DNA of 64,000 nt from Metaruminococcus_A gallistercoris (GCA_904394975.1 CAJFNQ010000040.1:32710-96709), one strand, 5' to 3'. Positions 50,736 to 58,962 are shown, counted from the stretch's first letter. Numbers and translations: made by a program. Notes: a model not told the origin generated them from the sequence alone.

Positions 50736-50764
50736 TTGACAAACGCTTATAGAAAACGTATAAT
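50736..50764 (+). promoter_or_regulatory. Consensus promoter of the Trp T-box-transporter operon
   Basis: TTGACA (50736-50741) and TATAAT (50759-50764) with exactly 17 nt between: perfect sigma-A consensus. Strong constitutive initiation fits an operon controlled by termination. Confidence 0.92.
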
Positions 50765-50780
50765 AAACTTAATTTAAACC

Positions 50781-51042
50781 GTTGAACAAGAAGAGTAGGT
50801 ACTTTTTCAGGTGCTTTCAGAGAGCCGCAGGCGGTGGGATTGCGGCAGCAGCGATTGTACTGAATGGGCTTGTGAGGGCAATCCGAACGCAAACGCAAGT
50901 AGGTGCGACGGGGACTTCACCCGTTATCAGGGAAGCACATATAAAATTGTATGTGGTTATAAGCGCATCTGTGAACGCAGGTGAATTTGGGTGGTACCGC
51001 AGGATTTTCAGTCTTGTCCCATGTTGGGGCAAGGCTTTTTTT
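50781..51042 (+). promoter_or_regulatory. T-box riboswitch, tryptophan specifier (UGG)
   Basis: A stem I closed by ACAAG/CTTGT (50786-50790, 50869-50873) carries AGTA on the 5' side of the specifier loop (50794-50797) and GAA-TGG-G on the 3' side, so the specifier codon is TGG (50865-50867). The AGAGAG bulge and GGTGG stretch follow at 50819-50837. The T-box sequence TGGGTGGTACCGC lies at 50988-51000. A terminator hairpin (AGTCTTGTCCC / GGGGCAAGGCT, 51010-51036) with a T run follows. Uncharged tRNA-Trp would stabilise the antiterminator and switch on the transporter. The base facing the tRNA discriminator is U, which pairs with A73 or wobbles with G73. Confidence 0.93.
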
Positions 51043-51043
51043 A
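51010..51043 (+). terminator. Regulated terminator of the T-box
   Basis: Left arm 51010-51020, loop ATGTT, right arm 51026-51036 with G-T wobbles, then seven Ts. Confidence 0.9.
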
Positions 51044-51086
51044 TTGCCTGCACACCTGCTTATACCATGCGGAAAGGATGATTATT

Positions 51087-51122
51087 ATGATGACAAAACG
51101 ATGGCGATGGCGCAGCTTTTGA
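51087..51122 (+). CDS. Putative tryptophan-containing leader peptide (MMTKRWRWRSF)
   Basis: An 11-codon frame, ATG at 51087, stop TGA at 51120-51122, lies between the T-box terminator and the transporter genes. It has a GAAAGG ribosome site (51072-51077) 9 bases before the ATG and two Trp codons in the pattern RWRWR. Such a leader could sense charged tRNA-Trp during translation, as the rtpLP leader of the Bacillus anti-TRAP operon does (that operon also has a Trp T-box). The frame and ribosome site are seen; the sensing role is inference. I see no clear hairpin that would mask the trpX ribosome site (51153-51159). Confidence 0.6.
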   Translation: MMTKRWRWRSF

Positions 51123-51167
51123 CCGAAAACTCACACAACAAAAAGCATAGCCAAAGGAGATTTTAAC

Positions 51168-52193
51168 ATGAAAAAATTAATGAAAGCCATCGCTCTTACT
51201 GCCGGCATCGCCATGCTCGGCCTTACCTTTACCGCATGTGACAATACTTCCTCTGAAAGCAGTTCCGGTTCTTCCGGTACATCTGCTGATACTGTCACGA
51301 TCGGTGTAATCCAGTATACAGCCCATTCTTCGCTTGATAACTGTTATGAAGGCTTAAAAGAAGGCCTTGCAGAAGCCGGTTATGTTGAAGGAGAAAATCT
51401 AACGCTGGATTTTCAAAACGCGCTCGGTCAGAGCGAAACCGTTGATCAGCTCGCTAAAAACATGGTTTCAAAAGATTATGACCTTGTCATCGGCATTGCT
51501 ACACCGGCAGCTACCGGCGCTTACTCCGCTGCCAAAGGAACAGACGTACCGGTTGTATTCTGCGCCGTTTCCGATCCGGTTTCTACTGGACTTGTTGAAT
51601 CCATGGACAAATCCGGCAACAACTGCAACGGCACTTCCGATCTGCTGAACCTGGAAGCGCAGCTCAAACTCATCCGCGCCCTGCAGCCGGATGCAAAGAA
51701 AATCGGCATCCTTTACACCACAAGCGAAGCCAACTCGGTTTCCCACCTGGAAAAGATCAAAAAACTTGCTCCGGAATACGGATTTGAGATTGTTGAACAA
51801 GGCGTTCAGAGTGCTGCCGATATTCCGCAGGCAGCTGCGACACTTGTAGGGAAGGTTGATTGCATCAACAATTTCACCGATAACAATGTAGTAGATAACC
51901 TGCAAACCGTTCTTTCGCAGGCAAACAGCGCAGGCATCCCGGTTTACGGTTCGGAAATCGAGCAGGTAAAAAAAGGCTGCCTCGCTTCGGAAAGCTTAGA
52001 TTATGTTGCCCTTGGCAAGCAGACAGCACAGGTGGCTGACCAGATCCTGAAAGGCGAAGACCCGGCAGAGATGGCGGTAACCACTGTGGAAGATTCTTAT
52101 CCGGTCATTAACAGTGACGTTGCGGCGCAGTTCAACATCACCATTCCGGAAGAGTATCAGGACGTTGAGTTGGTAACGACCAGCGCCGAATAA
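51168..52193 (+). CDS. trpX: Tryptophan ABC transporter substrate-binding lipoprotein (TrpX-like)
   Basis: 341 aa. A lipoprotein signal peptide ends at Cys24 (FTAC), followed by a Ser/Gly linker. The binding domain is of the ABC_sub_bind type: TIGVIQYTAHSSLDNCYEGL, VGKVDCINNFTDN, PVYGSEIEQVKKGCLASES and DYVALGKQTAQVADQIL are typical. Proteins of this family beside Trp T-boxes are tryptophan transporters in Firmicutes, and the UGG specifier upstream supports tryptophan as ligand here. AAAGGAG precedes the ATG by 8 bases. It is the first protein gene of the three-gene transporter operon. Confidence 0.92.
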   Translation: MKKLMKAIALTAGIAMLGLTFTACDNTSSESSSGSSGTSADTVTIGVIQYTAHSSLDNCYEGLKEGLAEAGYVEGENLTLDFQNALGQSETVDQLAKNMVSKDYDLVIGIATPAATGAYSAAKGTDVPVVFCAVSDPVSTGLVESMDKSGNNCNGTSDLLNLEAQLKLIRALQPDAKKIGILYTTSEANSVSHLEKIKKLAPEYGFEIVEQGVQSAADIPQAAATLVGKVDCINNFTDNNVVDNLQTVLSQANSAGIPVYGSEIEQVKKGCLASESLDYVALGKQTAQVADQILKGEDPAEMAVTTVEDSYPVINSDVAAQFNITIPEEYQDVELVTTSAE

Positions 52194-52201
52194 GACATTG
52201 A

Positions 52202-52229
52202 AAAGCCGCAGCTGAATTGCTGCGGCTTT
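52202..52229 (+). other. Intercistronic hairpin between trpX and the permease gene
   Basis: A perfect 11-bp stem AAAGCCGCAGC/GCTGCGGCTTT (52202-52212, 52219-52229). The T run is too short for a full terminator, so it more likely raises the level of the binding-protein part of the message. Confidence 0.75.
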
Positions 52230-52263
52230 GATAAAGGAATCAAACAGAAAGCAGGGATCTTAT

Positions 52264-53178
52264 TTGAACGAACTACTCAATATTGTAAAGGTCACGTTGG
52301 AGGAAGGCTTTATGTATGCCATTCTGGCGTTTGGCGTTTACATCACTTATAGCATTCTGGACTTTCCAGACCTTTCGGTCGATGGAACAGTCCCGCTGGG
52401 CGCAGTTGTGACGGGTATTCTCATTGTACAAGGTGTCAATCCATGGTTCTGTTGTCTCATCGCATTCATATGCGGCGGACTTGCCGGATGCGTAACCGGT
52501 ATTCTGCATGTAAAACTGCACATCAGGCCTCTTCTGTGCGGTATTCTTGTTATGACCGCTCTGCTTTCTGTGAATTTGGTACTGATGATGGCGGGGACCG
52601 GCGGATTATCCATCGTTTCATTTTTTGATAAACCAACTATTTTTTCCGATGTTCCCGCTTCGTTCATTCCCGAAAAAATCGGTGATTTTCTCATCCGTGC
52701 CGTCATCGTTTCCGGAATCGTGGCGGTTGTATTGAAATACGCGCTTGATTGGTACATGAAGACAAAATCCGGACTGCTTTTGCGGGCGGCCGGTAACAAT
52801 GAACAGTATGTCACTATGCTGGCACGCGACCCGGGCGTTTCAAAAATCATCGGGCTGGCGCTCGGAAACGGATTTGCCGCGCTGGCAGGTTCCATCATCG
52901 CCCAACAAAAAGGGTCCGCCGACCTGCAGATGGGCACCGGCATGGTCGTGATCGGGTTAGCTTCGGTCATCATCGGGCTCAGTTTATTCAAGCGCGTGAA
53001 ATTCATGCGCGCTACATCCAAAGTGCTTATCGGCGCTATTCTTTACAAGGCCTGCCTTTCCATCGCGTTGGCTTTGGGACTGCCGACTCAATACCTGAAA
53101 CTGCTTATGGCGATACTGTTTACAATTGCCCTTGTCGGAAGCGGTGCGTTCAAAGGGAGGAAAAAAAGCCGTGCTTGA
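52264..53178 (+). CDS. Tryptophan ABC transporter permease (TrpY-like)
   Basis: 304 aa from a TTG at 52264 with AGGG 7 bases upstream; an earlier TTG at 52228 lies in the hairpin and has no ribosome site. About eight hydrophobic segments form a branched-chain-type (BPD_transp_2) permease: GFMYAILAFGVYITYSILDFPDLSVDG at the start, then GGLAGCVTGILHVKLHIRPLLCGILVMT, and near the end GLASVIIGLSLFKR, with GRKKSRA as the C-terminal tail. It partners the TrpX binding protein and the ATPase. Its end overlaps the ATPase start by 8 bases. Confidence 0.9.
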   Translation: MNELLNIVKVTLEEGFMYAILAFGVYITYSILDFPDLSVDGTVPLGAVVTGILIVQGVNPWFCCLIAFICGGLAGCVTGILHVKLHIRPLLCGILVMTALLSVNLVLMMAGTGGLSIVSFFDKPTIFSDVPASFIPEKIGDFLIRAVIVSGIVAVVLKYALDWYMKTKSGLLLRAAGNNEQYVTMLARDPGVSKIIGLALGNGFAALAGSIIAQQKGSADLQMGTGMVVIGLASVIIGLSLFKRVKFMRATSKVLIGAILYKACLSIALALGLPTQYLKLLMAILFTIALVGSGAFKGRKKSRA

Positions 53179-53944
53179 ACTTAAAAATATCGTAAAACGT
53201 TTTCACACCGGAACGGCGGATGAAACCACCCTGTTTGATCATTTTAATTTTTCAGTCAACAAAGGGGATTTTGTTTCAATCATCGGCTCAAACGGCTCCG
53301 GTAAGACCACCCTGCTCAACCTGATCTGCGGTTCCATGCCCGCGGATGAAGGCAGCATCTTTTTTGAAGGAAAAGACATCACCCGTCTAAGCGAGCACAA
53401 ACGCGCCGTTTATATCGGGCGGGTATTTCAAGATCCGCAAAAAGGCAGCTGCAAAGATTTAACCATCCTGGAAAACATGGCGCTTGCCGACAACAAACAA
53501 GGGCGTTACTCGCTTGGGCGAGGCATCAACCGCAAACGGACCGATTATTACCGCATCTTGCTTGAAAGCTGTGAAATGGGTTTGGAAAACCGCATTTATA
53601 CCCCGGTAGGCGCGCTCTCGGGAGGACAGCGTCAGGCGCTGGCCCTGGTCATCGCCAACATGACGAACATTGATCTGCTTATTCTGGATGAACACACTGC
53701 CGCGCTGGACCCAAAATCCTCTGAAACGGTCATGAAGCTAACCGACCGACTGGTAAAGGAAAAAGGGATCACCACTCTGATGGTCACCCATAATCTGCGG
53801 TTCGCGTTGGAGTACGGTAACCGTCTTGTGATGATGCACGAAGGCCATTCGATTCTGGACGTTTCCGGAACAGAAAAAGCCGAAACTTCCATGGATCAAA
53901 TTCTTTCCATCTTCAATTCCATTAGCATTGAATGCGGTAATTAA
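53171..53944 (+). CDS. Tryptophan ABC transporter ATP-binding protein (TrpZ-like)
   Basis: 257 aa from the GTG at 53171, 10 bases after GGGAGG; frames starting earlier run inside the permease gene. Walker A is GSNGSGKTT (about residues 40-48), Q-loop VFQDPQKGSCKD, signature LSGGQRQALALV, Walker B LLILDEHTAALDP (note His in place of the usual Pro after the Glu), switch His MVTHNLRFAL. It powers uptake through the 52264 permease. A strong terminator ends the operon. Confidence 0.92.
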   Translation: MLELKNIVKRFHTGTADETTLFDHFNFSVNKGDFVSIIGSNGSGKTTLLNLICGSMPADEGSIFFEGKDITRLSEHKRAVYIGRVFQDPQKGSCKDLTILENMALADNKQGRYSLGRGINRKRTDYYRILLESCEMGLENRIYTPVGALSGGQRQALALVIANMTNIDLLILDEHTAALDPKSSETVMKLTDRLVKEKGITTLMVTHNLRFALEYGNRLVMMHEGHSILDVSGTEKAETSMDQILSIFNSISIECGN

Positions 53945-53984
53945 AACACACCGCCTCGGTTATAATCCGAGGCGGTGTGTTTGT
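53945..53984 (+). terminator. Terminator of the Trp transporter operon
   Basis: A long stem AACACACCGCCTCGG with its complement (53945-53959, 53967-53981), loop TTATAAT, then Ts. Confidence 0.9.
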
Positions 53985-54015
53985 TTGAAACCATCAGAAA
54001 AACGAACGAAATAAG

Positions 54016-54047
54016 AAAAAGCTGCTGTTTATTTCCAGCAGCTTTTT
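54016..54047 (-). terminator. Terminator of the transglutaminase-like lipoprotein gene
   Basis: A perfect 12-bp stem AAAAAGCTGCTG/CAGCAGCTTTTT (54016-54027, 54036-54047), working on the minus strand. Confidence 0.88.
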
Positions 54048-54061
54048 CTATGTTTTAAAAG

Positions 54062-55030
54062 TTAACGGTCTGCCGTGTCGGTAAACTCTCCGCTGTACTC
54101 ATCCGCGGTCATTGAGATAACGTCCCGCGTACTGTTGAGTGACCATTTGCCGCAATTGCGCATGGAAGCAAAACGTTCATCGGTGCAGGATGGCATTTCG
54201 ATCCCCGGAAGGGAAACAGCAAAATCAGTCAGGTAGTTTTCCTTATTAGACTGCTGCTCGGTCGTTCCAAAGCAAACCAGTCCCTGCCCGCTGGTACGCA
54301 CCGCTTCATATGCCGGGTCGATCAGATAATACATTCCCCCAAACTCTGCTGCCAAAAGGGAATGCTCATTCCCCTCATGATCCGTCGCAGTCACAGGGAT
54401 TGATGAAATGCCCGCCTGCGCAAACAAAAAGCGGCACATGGCAGACATGGCAGCACTGTCTCCTTCACCATCAAAAAACGCGTTCCAGACCGTTTTGCTG
54501 TCATCGCCGGAATCAACTACACCAGTCGTCACATACTTATACAACGCAACCGCCCGAACAACCTCGCTGTCCCCTTCCCGAAGGGTCAGACCCATAATTT
54601 TCACAACGAGCTGTTCCAGCATAGGGAGGCGCTGTTCCATAACCGCCGCCGGATACCGGTAGGTAAGGCGAACTGATTTGGAAGAAGCGTCATACGTCAT
54701 ATCAGTCACGAGCGATGCGGGCGGACAGCAGGCATACAGCACCTGTTCGAGCAATTCGGCCTCCGCTTCATCGCTGACCGCAAAAGAATCCGAAACCGAA
54801 TCGATCGCGTCAACCGCACTGTGATATGTTTCCAGTGAACTGCCCAAAAGCTGTTCTACATCAGATGGAAGCGCATAACGATTGTATGTAAATTCATAAG
54901 CCGGAAGGTCATCGGAAGAGTCAGTACTGCTGACCGAACTGGAAGAACTTTCATCCTCCGAAACAGGAGTACAGGAAGCAAACAGGCCGCAAAGCAGTAT
55001 CGCCGCAAGCAGCAGAGAAAATTTTTTCAT
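54062..55030 (-). CDS. Lipoprotein with a degenerate transglutaminase-like domain
   Basis: 322 aa from the ATG at 55030; another ATG 12 bases upstream is possible. Lipobox FASC at residues 17-20, then a Ser-rich linker and a soluble region. Residues about 175-260 show the transglutaminase-like core pattern: VWNAFFDGEGDSAAMSAMCRFLFAQAGI, then NEHSLLAAEFGGMYYLIDPAYE with the His and Asp positions. At the place of the catalytic Cys the chain has Asp-Ser, so it looks inactive; the Cys eight residues later is too far on. It may bind a ligand or peptide rather than cut one. Stands alone with its own promoter and terminator. Confidence 0.72.
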   Translation of the reverse strand: MKKFSLLLAAILLCGLFASCTPVSEDESSSSSVSSTDSSDDLPAYEFTYNRYALPSDVEQLLGSSLETYHSAVDAIDSVSDSFAVSDEAEAELLEQVLYACCPPASLVTDMTYDASSKSVRLTYRYPAAVMEQRLPMLEQLVVKIMGLTLREGDSEVVRAVALYKYVTTGVVDSGDDSKTVWNAFFDGEGDSAAMSAMCRFLFAQAGISSIPVTATDHEGNEHSLLAAEFGGMYYLIDPAYEAVRTSGQGLVCFGTTEQQSNKENYLTDFAVSLPGIEMPSCTDERFASMRNCGKWSLNSTRDVISMTADEYSGEFTDTADR

Positions 55031-55070
55031 ACAAACAAACATCCTTTATTTAAAATACCATAATGCTATT

Positions 55071-55099
55071 ATCATATCTCAGAATTTTACCGGAATCAA
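55071..55099 (-). promoter_or_regulatory. Promoter of the transglutaminase-like lipoprotein gene
   Basis: Minus strand TTGATT (55099-55094) and TATGAT (55076-55071), 17-nt spacer. Confidence 0.65.
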
Positions 55100-55133
55100 C
55101 CGGTAATTGTTAAATTTTGACCAATAAGAAGCC

Positions 55134-55162
55134 TTGCAAGTTTATTATGTCAAGCGTATAAT
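55134..55162 (+). promoter_or_regulatory. Promoter of the 2-hydroxyacid dehydrogenase gene
   Basis: TTGCAA (55134-55139) and TATAAT (55157-55162), 17-nt spacer, about 30 bases before the ATG. Confidence 0.78.
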
Positions 55163-55191
55163 AAGAAGGAAACTTTAAGGAGGTAAATCTG

Positions 55192-56151
55192 ATGCGTATT
55201 GTAATGCTTGAACCACTCGGCGTTTCGGAAGAAACAATGATGGAAGCGGCAAAGCCGTTGACCGATGCAGGCCACGAGTTTGTCTTTTGCGGAAGCAAAA
55301 TAGCTACCGATGCTGAAAAGATTGAAAAAGCAAAAGACGCCGACATTCTCATTGTTGCAAACTCTCCGCTCAGCGAAGAAGTTGTTCTTTCTGCGCCAAA
55401 CTTAAAAATGATCTCAGTTGCGTTTACCGGTGTTGACCACATCCCCGCTGTCTGCAACGACAAGGGAATCCTTGTGTGCAATGCACAGGGGTACTGCACC
55501 GACGCCGTAGCAGAACTCACCTTCGGGCTCATTCTTGCTGTTTACCGTAACATTCTGCCGTGCCATGCACGCACAGCGGCAGGGCAAACCAAAGACGGTT
55601 TAGTAGGATTTGAAGTTGCCGGAAAGACCATTGGTATTGTTGGAACCGGCGCGATCGGTATCCGTGTTGCGGAACTTGCCAAAGCGTTTGGCTGCAAGCT
55701 GCTGGGATACAGCCGCAGCGAACGGAAAGAAGCCAAGGATGTTGGCATTGAGTACTGTTCGTTGGATGACCTTATGAAACGTGCGGACATCATCACTCTT
55801 CACACACCTCTCACCGCAGAAACCAAACATCTCATCAGCAAAGAGAAAATCGCGCTGATGAAAGAAAATGCTATTTTGGTTAACGTTGCCCGCGGAGGTG
55901 TTGTTGATTCTGCCGCACTGGCGGATGCCCTGAACAGCGGAAAAATCGCAGGAGCAGGCATTGACGTGTTTGAAACGGAACCGCCTGTCAATACCGATCA
56001 TCCGTTGCTGCACTCCAAAAACACCGTCCTCACGCCACACGTTGCGTTTGCGACCCATGAGTCCATGGTTCGCCGTGCAGGAATGGTTGTGGATAACATC
56101 ACCGCTTACTTAAACGGTTCTCCCATTAACGTTAAAATGGGGCAGAAATAG
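55192..56151 (+). CDS. D-isomer-specific 2-hydroxyacid dehydrogenase
   Basis: 319 aa NAD-dependent oxidoreductase. Nucleotide-binding loop GIVGTGAIGIRVAELAKAFG (about residues 148-167), catalytic Arg in NVARGGVVDSAAL, Glu in DVFETEPP, and His in LTPHVAFATHESM. It is of the length of short phosphoglycerate-dehydrogenase-like enzymes that lack the ACT domain. Whether it acts on 3-phosphoglycerate, hydroxypyruvate, or another 2-keto acid cannot be decided from sequence. AAGGAGGT precedes the ATG. A small lipoprotein gene follows 63 bases later. Confidence 0.92.
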   Translation: MRIVMLEPLGVSEETMMEAAKPLTDAGHEFVFCGSKIATDAEKIEKAKDADILIVANSPLSEEVVLSAPNLKMISVAFTGVDHIPAVCNDKGILVCNAQGYCTDAVAELTFGLILAVYRNILPCHARTAAGQTKDGLVGFEVAGKTIGIVGTGAIGIRVAELAKAFGCKLLGYSRSERKEAKDVGIEYCSLDDLMKRADIITLHTPLTAETKHLISKEKIALMKENAILVNVARGGVVDSAALADALNSGKIAGAGIDVFETEPPVNTDHPLLHSKNTVLTPHVAFATHESMVRRAGMVVDNITAYLNGSPINVKMGQK

Positions 56152-56214
56152 AAAAAAGTGAAAATCGGGATTTCCCCGTTTTCAAATACATTTTTTAAAG
56201 GAGAAGATACCTTT

Positions 56215-56574
56215 ATGAAGAAGAAAATCATTGCCATTGTAATGGCAGCTGTTCTTGCGCTCTGCGTATTTGCCGGATGCTCCAACGGTGGCAGCGATAC
56301 CGGTTCCGGCGCAAACACCGACTACATGTCCTGGACTGCAACTGAATGGAATGCTGCTTCCGATGAGGAGAAAGAGGCTGCTACTCTTGCTGTTATCAAA
56401 TTCATGGCAGAAGACAATGACATTTCAGTAACTGATGAAATGCTTTCCAGTTTAGCCGACTCAAACATGAGCAGCATGATCTCAAGCATCGACACTGGTT
56501 TTGAGGCTGGTCTTCTCACCACGTTACAGGACATGGCTGACTTAGGTTCTTCTATTATGAGCAATGCCTCTTAA
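56215..56574 (+). CDS. Small secreted lipoprotein, unknown function
   Basis: 119 aa from the ATG at 56215 (AAAGGAG site). The lipobox FAGC is at residues 19-22, followed by a Gly/Ser/Asp linker. A short acidic helical domain holds WTATEWNAASDEEKEAATLAV and two further helices rich in Met and Ser; the pattern resembles no family I know. Possibly co-transcribed with the dehydrogenase gene. Ends at a strong terminator. Confidence 0.78.
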   Translation: MKKKIIAIVMAAVLALCVFAGCSNGGSDTGSGANTDYMSWTATEWNAASDEEKEAATLAVIKFMAEDNDISVTDEMLSSLADSNMSSMISSIDTGFEAGLLTTLQDMADLGSSIMSNAS

Positions 56575-56589
56575 CAAGCGGTAATTTTC

Positions 56590-56625
56590 AAAAAGCACAC
56601 TCGTTTGAGTGTGCTTTTTCTTTTT
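56590..56625 (+). terminator. Terminator after the small lipoprotein gene
   Basis: A perfect 13-bp stem AAAAAGCACACTC/GAGTGTGCTTTTT (56590-56602, 56607-56619), loop GTTT. Confidence 0.92.
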
Positions 56626-56709
56626 CCGGTGTATACAAAACAAATGTCACCGTCACCGTTTAGAATACGTTTTTGTTTCCATAATGGACCGTTTCTGAAA
56701 CACAACCGC

Positions 56710-56919
56710 TCAAAACAAAAAATCAGCATACCTTTCCCGTCCGATTTTCAGATAACGTTCCGCCTGCGCTGTTGTCATAGGGTATCCGTCCACGATGAGC
56801 TGCGTATAGCAAAGCGGGCTGTCGGCAAAGTTTATATAAATCCGTTTAGCCTGTTCCTGGTTGGAACGGCGAAACGTATCCACACATTCTCCCAAAACGT
56901 AAATACGAATTTCATACAT
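56710..56919 (-). CDS. Small cytoplasmic protein, unknown function
   Basis: 69 aa. AAAGGAAG lies 9 bases before the ATG, the composition is protein-like and the next gene on the strand is well separated, so I accept it as real. It starts MYEIRIYVLGECVDTF, likely a beta strand pair, and ends in a helix-rich part with AQAERYLKIGRERYADF. No signal peptide or known domain. Confidence 0.6.
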   Translation of the reverse strand: MYEIRIYVLGECVDTFRRSNQEQAKRIYINFADSPLCYTQLIVDGYPMTTAQAERYLKIGRERYADFLF

Positions 56920-57007
56920 GCTCTCACTTCCTTTGACTGGTGTTCTGTGTTCATTTTACAAAAGAAGTCGTATGACATTCCATGACCAGTCAAGAGAAGG
57001 TTTTACA

Positions 57008-57037
57008 AAATAAAAGCGGCGTTTCAAACGCCGCTTT
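57008..57037 (-). terminator. Terminator of the subtilase lipoprotein gene
   Basis: A perfect stem AAAAGCGGCGTTT/AAACGCCGCTTTT with a 2-base centre, directly after the stop codon. Confidence 0.88.
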
Positions 57038-57040
57038 TAT

Positions 57041-58858
57041 TTACTTCAATTTGAAGATATCTCCCTGCCCGGAGTAACACAGGTCGGTCTTCAATTCGAG
57101 CGTGCCGTCATTTGTAAACTGGAATTCAATGTTACGCACGTCTTCACCCAAAAATCCGAAAAAGTCAACTTCGGTTACATTCAACACAAAGCGGTCACCG
57201 TCTTTAATATAGGTGCCGGTGTAATGGCCCATGCCGGCATAAAGGTTCTCCGTTATAACAAAACTGCCGTCTGCGTTGAAAACAACTGTAGGGAGGTATT
57301 CCTCTGAAACGCCTTCCCACTGTGCGGTAGCGTTCACAAACTTTCCTTCAAACACATCGTAATCAAGCGCCGCCTCCACGGCAAGGTCGACACTCAGCAG
57401 CGGATATTCCGATGAACCAGAGATGCTGACATCCGGATTCGCTTTTACTGTAACGCTTGTATTTTCGCACAGAATCTGTTTTACATCCATTCCCGTAAGA
57501 TTTTGGTTCGCTCCCCATACCATTGCGGCAGCCCCCGAAACCATGGGTGCAGCCATGGATGTACCATTCATCTCATCATAACCATTTTTTACCGTACTAT
57601 ATATCTCCTGCCCCGGTGCGGCAAGGTCGACTCCGCTTCCTCCGTTGGAAAATTTAGTCAGCCGATATACGCCGTTTTCATCCGGTTTACGGGACGCCGC
57701 AACTATAATAATCCGTTCCATGATCTCTTCCGCAGTAAAAGCACCACCCCCCGTCTCACAGTTTTCTTCTGTGATGGAACAGAACAAACCATTGTTGACC
57801 GAATCCACTCCTATGCCGTTGGACGCGCCATTGCCCGCACTTTGAACGATTACAAAATCATATCCCCGCGCTAGAAGCCCGACCAGATAGGACGACGCGA
57901 TCTTCCCCTGCGCATCAATCGCTTCGGAGGAAAAAGATTCGGTTTCGTCTTTCAGATTAGCAGAAGCGCCCAACGACAGGTTAACGACTGCCCTGCCTCC
58001 GCCCTGCTCCACGCAATCGATCACGCCTGCTAAAATGGCAGAATCGGTGTTCCACCCGCCCTGGATCCCCTGAATCCAGTTGGGCTGCCAATCATACCCG
58101 TAAAGCTGAGCATTGGTCGCTACACCTACAATTCCCTTTCCATTATCCATTTCCGCGCCAATGATGCCGGATACATGGGTGCCATGATCCTCTTTACTGG
58201 CCACCTCCGGATTGAGAATCCCAATCGAAAGATCTTCATGCTTTGTGTCAAAGCCATCATCCACAACACCCACACAAACCGGCTGAATACGCTCCCGGTT
58301 GTCCCACGCGCGGTTTGCGCCGACGGCTGTGAGCCACCAGTTGCTGTCGGACGGATCCACCTTATCCCAGTCTAAAGAATTGAACCAGTTAAAAATGGAC
58401 TGTTTGAACGGATCATCCGGCACATATTCTGTCTGGTACTGCTGCGCAAGATCAAACGAAGCGCTTAACACGCCTTCCATTTGTTCAACCGAAGCGCTGA
58501 GGGCTTGCAGCTGTTCAAGCGTACCGGCGCTGACCCGGAGCTGCAACAATCCCACAGCATCCAGCCGGCCCGCCACCTCACCGTCTACCGCATCAACCAC
58601 CGCCTGTTGCTGTGCCTGCGTGGCATCCGGCGCAAAAAACACGAGAAGAATATTGTCAACGTACGAAATTCCAGAGGATTCATCGTAAGCGATGTCTTCT
58701 GCTGTAAAAAGATAGGTTCCGTCCTGTTCAACCGGAGTCGGAGAACCGGTTTGTTCCGCTTGCTGTGACCCGCAGCCGCAACAGCACAGCAATATGATAC
58801 ACAAGCTTAAAACGAATCCCACCGCTGCTTTAAAACGCTTTGTCCATCGATCATTCAA
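57041..58858 (-). CDS. Subtilisin-like (S8) serine protease lipoprotein
   Basis: 605 aa from a TTG start (58858) with GGGGAG 7 bases upstream; the ATG 4 bases away is out of frame. A hydrophobic segment ends in a cysteine cluster LLCCCGCGS (about residues 24-31) with a likely lipid-modified Cys. An inhibitor-like pro-region (about 60-140) leads to the catalytic domain: Asp in VCVGVVDDGFD, His in EDHGTHVSGIIGAEM, oxyanion Asn in VQSAGNGAS, Ser in NGTSMAAPMVSGAAAM. The order Asp-His-Ser is standard for subtilases. A C-terminal module of about 110 residues (from 495, with GMGHYTGTYIKDGDRFVL) is of unknown function. Surface-bound protease; targets unknown. Confidence 0.93.
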   Translation of the reverse strand: MNDRWTKRFKAAVGFVLSLCIILLCCCGCGSQQAEQTGSPTPVEQDGTYLFTAEDIAYDESSGISYVDNILLVFFAPDATQAQQQAVVDAVDGEVAGRLDAVGLLQLRVSAGTLEQLQALSASVEQMEGVLSASFDLAQQYQTEYVPDDPFKQSIFNWFNSLDWDKVDPSDSNWWLTAVGANRAWDNRERIQPVCVGVVDDGFDTKHEDLSIGILNPEVASKEDHGTHVSGIIGAEMDNGKGIVGVATNAQLYGYDWQPNWIQGIQGGWNTDSAILAGVIDCVEQGGGRAVVNLSLGASANLKDETESFSSEAIDAQGKIASSYLVGLLARGYDFVIVQSAGNGASNGIGVDSVNNGLFCSITEENCETGGGAFTAEEIMERIIIVAASRKPDENGVYRLTKFSNGGSGVDLAAPGQEIYSTVKNGYDEMNGTSMAAPMVSGAAAMVWGANQNLTGMDVKQILCENTSVTVKANPDVSISGSSEYPLLSVDLAVEAALDYDVFEGKFVNATAQWEGVSEEYLPTVVFNADGSFVITENLYAGMGHYTGTYIKDGDRFVLNVTEVDFFGFLGEDVRNIEFQFTNDGTLELKTDLCYSGQGDIFKLK

Positions 58859-58893
58859 CCGTTTTCTCCCCTTTTTCTCATTTTATTATCATT

Positions 58894-58923
58894 ATTATAC
58901 TCTTGTCAGAGGAGAATTGGCAA
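58894..58923 (-). promoter_or_regulatory. Promoter of the subtilase gene
   Basis: Minus strand TTGCCA (58923-58918) and TATAAT (58899-58894), 18-nt spacer. Confidence 0.65.
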
Positions 58924-58962
58924 GCAGACTGTTTTTGTGTTGAATCGGTTTTATGACAAACG

